The notes under the pieces: model-generated
Told to the model about the DNA's origin: nothing
The model's input: only the letters and a program-made list of their open reading frames with translations
Databases searched by the model: none
Position numbers and translations under genes: made by a program
Assembly (NCBI RefSeq): GCF_003055625.1
Contig: NZ_CP028811.1
Span: 1,550,001-1,614,000 of the forward strand
Direction of reading: 5' to 3'
DNA: 64,000 nucleotides
Source: Flavobacterium magnum
Lineage (GTDB): Bacteria > Bacteroidota > Bacteroidia > Flavobacteriales > Flavobacteriaceae
Part shown: one piece after another, positions 43,101 through 52,100 of the stretch
Layout: each line of letters begins with the position of its first letter
Position numbering within the stretch: the stretch's first letter is position 1

Positions 43101-43573
43101 AAAACCGTTTTGTCTGCAATTGATTTTTCAAAAGCCTGTTTGATTTCCCTTGTGAAATCTGCAGTGCTCCAGGTCAGGAAATCCGGTTCCCCGCTGACAG
43201 CGTCGCGCCCGTAAATCCTGTAGTTGTTTCTCCTCAGGTACTTGTCGAGGCATTTTGCGTACACCATCTGGAGCAGCGCTTTTGAGGGAGGGGAGAGCCG
43301 GGCGATGTGCGTGTGGAGTGAAGTGATGATTTTTGATTGCGCGTTTTCGTCCAGCCTGAGCATGTATTTTGACTGGTAAAAGAAGCATTTGATGATTTGA
43401 GCCTCATTTTTCTGAGAAGTCGCTTTGACGGAAATTCGGTCGACCGCCTCTGAAGCCGACCTGATCCTGTCCTGTTCCTCGAGCCTGACGATCTTTTCCC
43501 AAGCCCTGTCGAAATGCTGCGGAAAAACCGCCGACGGACATATGAAAAGCAGTACGAAAAGTAGTTTTTTCAT
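37136..43573 (-). CDS. Alpha-2-macroglobulin-like protein with embedded carboxypeptidase-regulatory and TonB plug domains
   Basis: A 2145-residue exported protein, start ATG 43573 ([19 protein letters not shown]). MG-type beta domains run to about residue 1160 ([21 protein letters not shown] marks MG2). A carboxypeptidase-regulatory domain follows (about 1170-1228; [19 protein letters not shown]), then a SusC-type TonB plug (about 1250-1365; [20 protein letters not shown], then [21 protein letters not shown]). The A2M domain resumes at [24 protein letters not shown], with a thioester-like CAEQ (Cys1607, Gln1610) in [13 protein letters not shown] and alpha-helical toroid motifs. Bacterial A2M proteins trap foreign proteases. 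The plug without a barrel suggests docking to TonB or to another outer-membrane channel. The family call is firm; the fused role is inferred. Confidence 0.85.
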   Translation of the reverse strand: [2145 protein letters not shown]

Positions 43574-43727
43574 GTTTTTGGGTTTTGAAAAGTAAAGCAT
43601 CTGGGGTCCGGAAGCAGGGATTTCCAACCCTATTAAATTTTCATGAAGATAATGAATTTGTGTTATATAACGCCTGCAGCCATATCGAAGCCCGGCTATT
43701 TTAAGTTTTTTTTCTCTTTAAAAATAC

Positions 43728-43735
43728 TACCTTTG
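43728..43735 (+). promoter_or_regulatory. -7 box of the putative porin gene
   Basis: TACCTTTG matches TAnnTTTG, 20 nt before the ATG at 43756. A T-rich run precedes it in place of a -33 TTG. Confidence 0.5.
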
Positions 43736-43755
43736 CGCCATATCCGGCAACTGCA

Positions 43756-45702
43756 ATGACAAAGAAACTTTTTGTGTTTTTTATTTTTATGATGTGTGGG
43801 TCTGTATTTGCGCAGAAAACACCGCTCAGGACAAAGGATTTGCAGCAGCTTCCTGCCGGAAATACAGTCACCCGGACTCCGGGGAACACCCAAAGCACCG
43901 CCGACAATGCGCCGAAAGCCACCATTGATATGTATAAGGTTATTACGGCGGATCGCGATACCACTTATATCGATACGTCGCTGACCATCTACAAAGATTA
44001 TATTTTCAATTATCTCAGGAAGGACAATTTCGGGTTGCTGCCGTTTGCGAACGACGGGCAGACCTACAACACACTGCAGTACAGCCTGAGGACTTTTTCT
44101 CCTTATCCGGAATTTGGCTTCCGGGCAAAGCACTTCAATTATCTGGAAGTAGGGGATATGCGTTATTTTTCGGTGCCGACACCGCTGACCGAACTGTACT
44201 TCAAAACAGTCCAGGAGCAGGGGCAGTCGCTCGACGCCTTCATTACGCTCAATACCCATGAGCGGCTTAATTTCTCTATCGCATATAAGGGATTGCGGTC
44301 TTTGGGCAAATACGTAAATCAACTGGCTAGTACAGGGAATTTCAGGTTTACGACCAATTATATCACCAAAAGCGGACGGTACCGCCTGAATGCCCATTTC
44401 ACGGGACAGGACTTGCTGAACCAGGAAAATGGCGGCATTACCGACACCGGGGACTTTGAAAGCGGCAATGACGACTTCAAGGACCGCGCCAGGCTCGAGG
44501 TATACCTTCAGGATGCTGAATCGTTCCTTAAAGGCAACCGTTATTTCGTGGACCATGCGTTCAGGGTCAATGCCAATGACAATCAAAACAACCTGTACCT
44601 GACCCATCAGTTCAATTTTGAGAATAAGATTTTTGAATTCAGGGAGTTGACGCTGAGTGGTCGTTTCGGTCAATCGTATGTTGCCGGCAATATCAACGAT
44701 AAGACCAGTTATGACCGTATGTATAATAAGGTAGGCGCAATTTACGAAAACAAGACGTTGGGCCAGATCGGTTTTTATGTAGATGATTTCAATTACAATT
44801 ATCATTACAATACAATTATCGTAAACAGTTCAGGCGTGGTGCCGTCGCGGTTGAAAGATGGCATTAACACGTTTGGGGCACAGTATGCTTACCGCACGAA
44901 AAGCTGGAATGGAAAGGCGCTGTATTCCAATTCGATTACGAGCCAGGGTCTTTCGAACATCGATATTTCGCTAAGCTGGAAGCCCGATGATTATAATGTG
45001 ATTTCATTCCAGGTCCAGAAAATGAACAAGCTGCCGGATCTCAATTATAATCTGTACCAGAGCAGCTATATTGCCTACAACTGGAGTAACGATTTCAAGA
45101 CCGAAAAAATCAACAATCTCATTGTAAAGGCTGATACGCAGTGGGCGGCTGCCGAATTGCAGCTGTCAGTCTTCAAGGATCAACTGTTTTACAGCAATGA
45201 CAGTGCCGATCCGGAAGTGCTGCTTGTGACGCCGAAACAATACAGCGGTACGATCAACTACCTGTCGCTGAAGGTATCGAAAGAAGTCAAATACGGGAAA
45301 CTGGCTTTGGATAACACCCTGCTGTACCAGAAAACAGCCCAGGATGACGATGTCCTGAATGTCCCGCAATTCGTGACGCGCAACACCTTATATTATAGCG
45401 ACTACTTTTTTAAAAAGGCGATGTTCGTGCAAACGGGTGTTACATTCAGTTACTTCACCAAATATTTTGCTAACGACTACAATCCGGTGTTGGGCGAATT
45501 TTATGTACAGCAACAAAAAGAGATTGGGAACTTTCCTGTAGTGGACTTCTTTGTGAACGCGCGCGTGCGCCAAACCCGTATTTATCTTAAAGCCGAACAC
45601 TTCAACTCGGCAATGACGGGTAATAATTTTTACTCGGCCCCAAATTATCCTTACCGCGACTTCGTGGTGCGGTTCGGATTGGTATGGAATTTCTTCCAGT
45701 AA
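43756..45702 (+). CDS. Putative outer-membrane porin
   Basis: A 648-residue protein with a signal peptide (MTKKLFVFFIFMMCGSVFAQ) and a beta-barrel made of alternating strands, ending in aromatic FVVRFGLVWNFFQ, the C-terminal Phe-type signature of outer-membrane proteins. It has the character of the flavobacterial putative-porin family (DTTYIDTSLTIYKDYIFNYLRKD, then YPEFGFRAKHFNYLEVGDMRYF). It stands alone, divergent from the A2M gene. Substrate unknown. Confidence 0.8.
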   Translation: MTKKLFVFFIFMMCGSVFAQKTPLRTKDLQQLPAGNTVTRTPGNTQSTADNAPKATIDMYKVITADRDTTYIDTSLTIYKDYIFNYLRKDNFGLLPFANDGQTYNTLQYSLRTFSPYPEFGFRAKHFNYLEVGDMRYFSVPTPLTELYFKTVQEQGQSLDAFITLNTHERLNFSIAYKGLRSLGKYVNQLASTGNFRFTTNYITKSGRYRLNAHFTGQDLLNQENGGITDTGDFESGNDDFKDRARLEVYLQDAESFLKGNRYFVDHAFRVNANDNQNNLYLTHQFNFENKIFEFRELTLSGRFGQSYVAGNINDKTSYDRMYNKVGAIYENKTLGQIGFYVDDFNYNYHYNTIIVNSSGVVPSRLKDGINTFGAQYAYRTKSWNGKALYSNSITSQGLSNIDISLSWKPDDYNVISFQVQKMNKLPDLNYNLYQSSYIAYNWSNDFKTEKINNLIVKADTQWAAAELQLSVFKDQLFYSNDSADPEVLLVTPKQYSGTINYLSLKVSKEVKYGKLALDNTLLYQKTAQDDDVLNVPQFVTRNTLYYSDYFFKKAMFVQTGVTFSYFTKYFANDYNPVLGEFYVQQQKEIGNFPVVDFFVNARVRQTRIYLKAEHFNSAMTGNNFYSAPNYPYRDFVVRFGLVWNFFQ

Positions 45703-46108
45703 ATTCAATTTATCGTCACACCAGTCAATGATGACCTGGCGGAAAGAGGCTTTTGGATTTTTCCATAGCCCTCACTTTTTGCAATGCTTATCGACCAGCC
45801 TGCGCCGCATTCCTGATGCGAACGCGAAGCGCCCCTGCCGCATTAGTTTGTGTTATTTTGAAAAAATTTAACGCTAAACCAAGTTTTTGTAACTTTTTTC
45901 AACACGAAAACGTTGTAGTTTAACAAATTACTGTAGTTAGTCTGTCAAATTGTTTCAAAATTCAGTAGATTTAGCAGATTATATGAATGTCTTCTAATAT
46001 ATAAACGAAAACTATTACTATTTACCAATATTACTGGTTAAAAATATTAAGGGATGTTATTTTTTTATATTTGTAGTCTTGAAAAATCTAAAATCTAAAT
46101 CAAAAGTT
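45703..46108. other. Intergenic region upstream of the first giant adhesin
   Basis: This 406-nt stretch contains no gene I can support. Its first half is GC-rich (45760-45850, with GCGAACGCGAAGCGCC), the second half strongly AT-rich, ending in the -7 box at 46066-46073. No terminator with a clear U-run follows the porin gene. Confidence 0.6.
46066..46073 (+). promoter_or_regulatory. -7 box of the first giant adhesin gene
   Basis: TATATTTG matches TAnnTTTG. The start would fall near 46079, so a TTG at 46079 cannot be the start codon and ATG 46109 is preferred. No -33 TTG is seen. Confidence 0.5.
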
Positions 46109-49100
46109 ATGCAACGAATTTTACTACTATTCGAAAATGGCAGTACTTATCCTAAAAGGATAAAATTATTGCTGGCCGTGTTGCTGCTGTGTGTCGCGAA
46201 TTTCGTGACTGCGCAGTCAAACGGTATTTATGAAAGTTATGCGATCCTAAGTATCAACGGTGGTGCCAATGCCTACTATGATATGAATGCGGCAACCGCT
46301 AATCCTGATTTTCAAGGGGCAAACCTCGGAACATTTACACTTGGCACGAATTCCCTGGTGGTGAAAGGAGGTCAGAATAAGACTTTCAAATGCAGTGGGG
46401 GCGACATTACCAACGGTCACCTGAGGTGGCGCGTCTGGTTGACCAGTGCAGGCGCTTCGGGTACATTCAATACAGAGAATTACGGATTCGTATCCAATGA
46501 TGGCGGTGGTTGTGGGGGAAACCAGACATGGGAAGGTACCGGCGGTACAACAAACATCATTGCAGGAAGAGTTCCCGGTAATTATACTTTGGAAGTTTAT
46601 TCTGATGCAGATGGCGTACCGGGAACCGTTTTTTCAAGTAACGGCGGTAATAATTATAAGGCCACCTTTACAGTACAGGCTGATCCCGCTTTACCGGTAT
46701 TGGTCTCTTCAACTACCGGACTCACTACTTTGACAGGTTATGCTACATTAAAGGCCGCTTTTGATGCGGTGAATGCAGGAACACACACAGGAGTTATTTC
46801 CATATATATAGGAGGGAATACAACCGAGGCAGCGATTGCGTCATTAAATGCCAGCGGTTCAGGTTCCGCCTCTTATACGTCAATGAGTATTGTTCCTGTG
46901 GGAGGCGGCGCACGTACCATTACGGGCTCTATGGCTACTGAACTGATTTTGTTCAATGGTGCCGATAATGTAACGGTTGATGGTTTGAATACCGGGGGTA
47001 ACTCACTTACGATTTCAAACACCAGTATCGCGGCTACTTCGGGGACCAGTACCCTGAAATTTATTGGTGGTGCCACTTCGAATACCATTACAAATTGTAA
47101 TGTATTGGGTTCAGCCACGATGTCGGTTGTTACAAACGGTGGGACGATCTTTTTCAGTACCGATGGTATCACGGCAAACGGAAACGACAACAACACCATT
47201 TCAAATTGTAATATCGGGCCTGCGGGAGGTAACCTGCCTTCTAAAGCAATATACGGAAACGGTTCAACGACCACCACGGCAATTGGGAACAGTGGTATCG
47301 TAATCACCAACAACAATATTTTTGACTTCTTTGCTCCCGCTGTTACGAGTGCAGGTATTAACGTTTCGGGAGGGTGTAATACCTGGAGTATTACCAATAA
47401 CAGGTTTTACCAGACCGGCACCCGCACCTGGACCGCCGGCGCGCAGCATTCCCCGATCTGGATATCGGCAACGACGGCCACAAGCGGTGCCCAGACCTTT
47501 ACCATTACAGGAAACATCATTGGATATGCGTCAAATACGCAAACAGGTACTTACACTTTAACAGGTGCCGGTAGCAGTGCGCGTTTTTGGGGTATCCATT
47601 TCAACGGAATTTCAACAGGTGCTGCAACTACGATTTCAAACAACACTGTTGCTGCTGTAAGCATGACCGGGGTTACATCTTCAGGCTCAGGTACCAGCAG
47701 CCCGTTCATGGGAATTTTTTTCCAGGAAGGTAACGGGTTAACGAATGGTAATACTATAGGAAGTCAGTCGGCCACAGGATCACTGGTGTTCTCTACTACT
47801 ACAACCGGTGCGACCGATGCATACGGTATTTTTAACTTTACGTCAAATACATGGACTTCAAGCAATAATAATATCGGGGGTATTTCTGTAACCAACCTTG
47901 GTGCTTCGGGAACTTTTATAGTTTACGGTATCAGGGCCTTTACTGGAACTACGGTATTGTGGACTGCCGCGGGCAATAACATTGGTGGAACGGTAGCCAA
48001 TTCAATACAGCTGAATGCTACAGGAGCTTCATCTCAGGTAGTAGGGATGTTTACGAGTAACGCGCCTTCATTGCTCACTGGCAATACTATCAGGAACCTT
48101 ACCAGTAATATTGGTACGGGTACAGGGACGGCTGCTTCGGTGATTGGAATTCTTACTACAGCGAGCAGTGCCAGCGGCACACTTTCACAGAATAGCATTT
48201 TCAACCTCACAAACACCAATGCCAGCGCAGCGTCCACGGTGACAGGTATACAATATGGAGGGACCACAACCGGAATAATTGAGAGGAATTTGATTTATGG
48301 TCTTACTGCCGCCACAAATGCGGCTACTGCGGAAATCAACGGAATCCGGGTAGGAAGCGGTACCAGCGTTTATAAGAATAACATGATTGCCATCGGGGAT
48401 GGGATTGCCAATGCGATCCAGGTTAACGGGATTAATGAGCCTGCAGGAACCGATAGTTTCTTTAATAACAGTGTTTATATCGGGGGCGCCCCAACTGCCG
48501 GAACTGCAAACTCATTTGCGTTCAACAGTTCGGTTACCACAAATACCAGGTCGTTCAGGGATAACATTTTTGTAAACAACCGGTCAAACAACGGAGCGAC
48601 CGGGAAGAACTACATCGTAAGGGTAGGAGGCACCGCTGCAAACCCAGCAGGATTAACAATCAATAATAACATTTATAATGCTACGGGCACCGGTGCGGTG
48701 TTTGGATTGTTCAATGCGCTGGACGTGATTTCGCTGCCCGCGTGGAGAACAGCAGTAGGGCAGGATGCCGACAGCTTCGACACCGATCCGAAGTTTGTAG
48801 CGCCTGCGAACGCAATACCTAATCTGCATATCAACCCGGCGGTTGCATCCGCTGCTGAAGCAAACGGGTTCCTTATTGCGTCTGTTACGGATGATTTTGA
48901 CGGACAAACACGCTCCGGCCTGACACCAACCGATATTGGTGCCGACGCCGGCAACTTTACAGGATTGGATCTTGCCGCTCCGGTCATAAGCTATACAACT
49001 CTTAGCAACGATGTAGTAAATACTACCAGGGCATTCACAAATGTTACCATTACCGATGTAACCGGTGTTAATGTAACCCCGGGCACTAAGCCGCGTTTGT

Positions 49101-52100
49101 ATTACAAAAAGTCAGCCGATGCGAATGACCTTACAGGGTGGAAATTTGTGGAAGCCAATGGGACGACCTCTCCATTTGATTTTACAATCGATTATTCATT
49201 ACTGAATGCAGGTTCGGTTTCCGTCAATGATGTAATTCAGTATTTCGTGGTGGCCCAGGACACGGCGGGACCGAATGTCGGTATCAACTCAGGCACATTC
49301 AATACCCCGGCCACGAGTGTTGCGCTTGCTTCGGGACAGTTCCCGATTACCGGTACAATCAATTCTTATAGCGTATTGACTGCGCTCAGTGGGATAAAGA
49401 CGGTTTGTCCTTCCGGGTGTGATTATCCAACGCTGACTGTAGCAGGCGGTGCCTTTTCGGCTGTCAATAGCAGTATCGTTACCGGAAATGTCACGTTACA
49501 GATTGCAGGTGACCTTACTGCGGAAACGGGCGCGGTTACCTTAAATGAATTTGCTGCCCCTTATAGCGTCACAATCAAACCCGTCGGAAGCGCCCGTGCT
49601 ATTTCCGGAACCTCTTCGACGACATTGATTATGTTATTTGGCGCCGACAATGTGATCATTGACGGCTCGCTTGGAAGCACAGCCAACACCATATGCCCTG
49701 CAAGTTCGGCTACGAGAGATCTTACCATTACGAATACGAACTCAAGCACTACATCAGGGGTTATCGGAATAACAAACAACGGAACCAATGGCGCCTCAAA
49801 TAACACGATTAAGAACTGTAATATTGTTGGGAATTCCAACACGACTACCCGTACCGGTATCGGATCGGTTAATACTGGGGCTACCGGAGGGAATAATAAC
49901 AACTCCTTTATCAATAATAATCTATCCAAATCACTATTTGGTATTTCTGTACAGGGTTTGAGTGCTGTAGCCAAAAATTCAGGGACTACAATAAACCAGA
50001 ATGTTATTGCGACTGCATCACCAAACAATGTTCAGATTGGCGGTATCTTTGTAGGATTTGAAACCGGTGACACGATTTCAGGCAATACGGTTTCAGGAAT
50101 TAATTCCGCTACAGACGCGTTTGGAATTTCCCTCGGGTTGAATTCGTGGCTTGCTACTACCACTACGGGAAGCGAAGTGGTAAACACGACTATCAGTAAT
50201 AATATTATCGGGACCGTTCAAAATACGGGAACCAATAGTTCTGCCGGTATTCTTGTAGGCCCTGCGGCATCGGGAACAAACCGGATTATAAATAATGAGG
50301 TCTACGGCGTTATCGGAAATGCCACTGTTGGCGACATCACTACGGGTATTTTTGTGATCCCGGCCACTGGTTCTTCCCTTCAGGTATATCACAATACCGT
50401 TTCCATGACGGGAGACAGAGGTACCGGAACTACCGGTTCAAGTCTGGCCTTAGCCGTTGGAGGTGCAGATACGGCGATTGATATCAGAAACAATATTTTT
50501 GTGAATAAGCAGACAACTGTAGCCGCTGGAAAATCCTATGCTATCGGTTTTGGATATTCGACGTTTGCTAATCTTACCTCGAACAATAACAATTTCTTTA
50601 CATCGGGAGCAAATGCTAATTTCGCTGTAACTTCTGCATTAAACACAGGTACGGACCGGACAAGTTTGGCCAATTTGCAGGCAGCCACCGGAAAAGACGC
50701 GGCGTCATTAAATATTAATGCGGTGTTTACTTCCTCGAATGATCTGAGGCCTGCTGCAAATCTGACCAATGTACCGCTAACCAATGCCGGTGCGGATCTA
50801 AGTGCGGTTGTGCCCTCAGATATCGATTGCGCTGCCAGGAGTACCACCCCAAGCTTAGGATTTAAGGAATTTTCTGTAGATGTCTGCTCCGGTGCCAATG
50901 CAGGTACCGCGTCCGCAGCCCTGTCCATTATTTGTGGTTCCGGTTCAACGACCATTTCATCAGCCGGATATTCAACAGGATTGAATACAACATACTTGTG
51001 GCAATCATCCGTAGATGCTGCATTTACGACTCCTGTCGATATAGGAGTTGCCTCTGCCAATTACAGCAGTTTGAATACGGGTACCATCACTTCAACGACA
51101 TATTATCGTTTGGTTGTTGAATGTACAGCAGTGCCTGTAACCAACATTTCAAATGTTGTTACGGTAACGGTCAACACGGTGCCTGTGGTGAACGTAACCC
51201 CGCCATCAGCAACAATTTGTTCAGGCGGAACGGTAAACCTTGTGGCCAACGGAGCAACAACATACAGCTGGTCTCCGGGTACAGGACTTGATGCCACAAC
51301 AGGGGCGTCAGTCAATGCAAATCCAACAGTTACTACCACCTATACGGTTATTGGTACGACCAATGGATGCGCTTCTGCACCTGTAAATGTAACTGTCACG
51401 GTAAATCCTGTTCCTCTAACCCCTGTTGCAGGGTCAAACACCCCGGTTTGTGAAGGAGGTACTTTAAATTTAACCTCTTCGATAGTAACGTTGCCGGGTT
51501 ATACAATGAACGGAAATAGTGGCGTAAGTTTCATAGATATCAGTGGTACAGGAACTTCAGCAGGAACTATTGCAGATGATTCTGAGCATAATCTCACCAT
51601 CCCGTCATTTACTTTCAATGGTGTGGCTTATACGACAGCCAGGGTAGGTAATAACGGAGTTTTGGTATTCGGTACAACAACGGGAGATATTATCTTTAAT
51701 AATTCTGCGTTGCCCCAGGGTATTGCTGCCAGTACAACTGCTACAAGCGGACTTATTACCGGTACAGGTAATTCACTGGCTGCAATTGTAGCAAACTGGG
51801 ACGATATGCAGCCATTGGATGCAAGCAGTACGATCAAAACGCAGACTGTTGGAAATTTGTATATTATTCAATGGTCTAATGAAGATAATTTTAACGCTGC
51901 GGGTTCCGGAACGATTACTTTCCAGATACAATTGGATACTACCACAGGACAGATACATCTTGTTTATCCGGATCTTACTTATGGCGTGCCTGCGTTTGAT
52001 GCTGCGGCCAGTGCTACTATCGGATTAAATTACAGTGCTTCATCAGCATTACAGTATTCGTTTAATACAGCCAGTATTGTAGACGGACAGAGTGTAACTT

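Noticed and set aside
43696..44805. 369-codon minus-strand frame over the porin gene
   Set aside because: The plus strand encodes a complete signal peptide and barrel with a promoter box; the antisense frame starts with no signal and extends into the A2M-porin intergenic region.
46079..46108. TTG start ten codons upstream for the giant adhesin
   Set aside because: It coincides with the expected transcription start; ATG 46109 is better placed.
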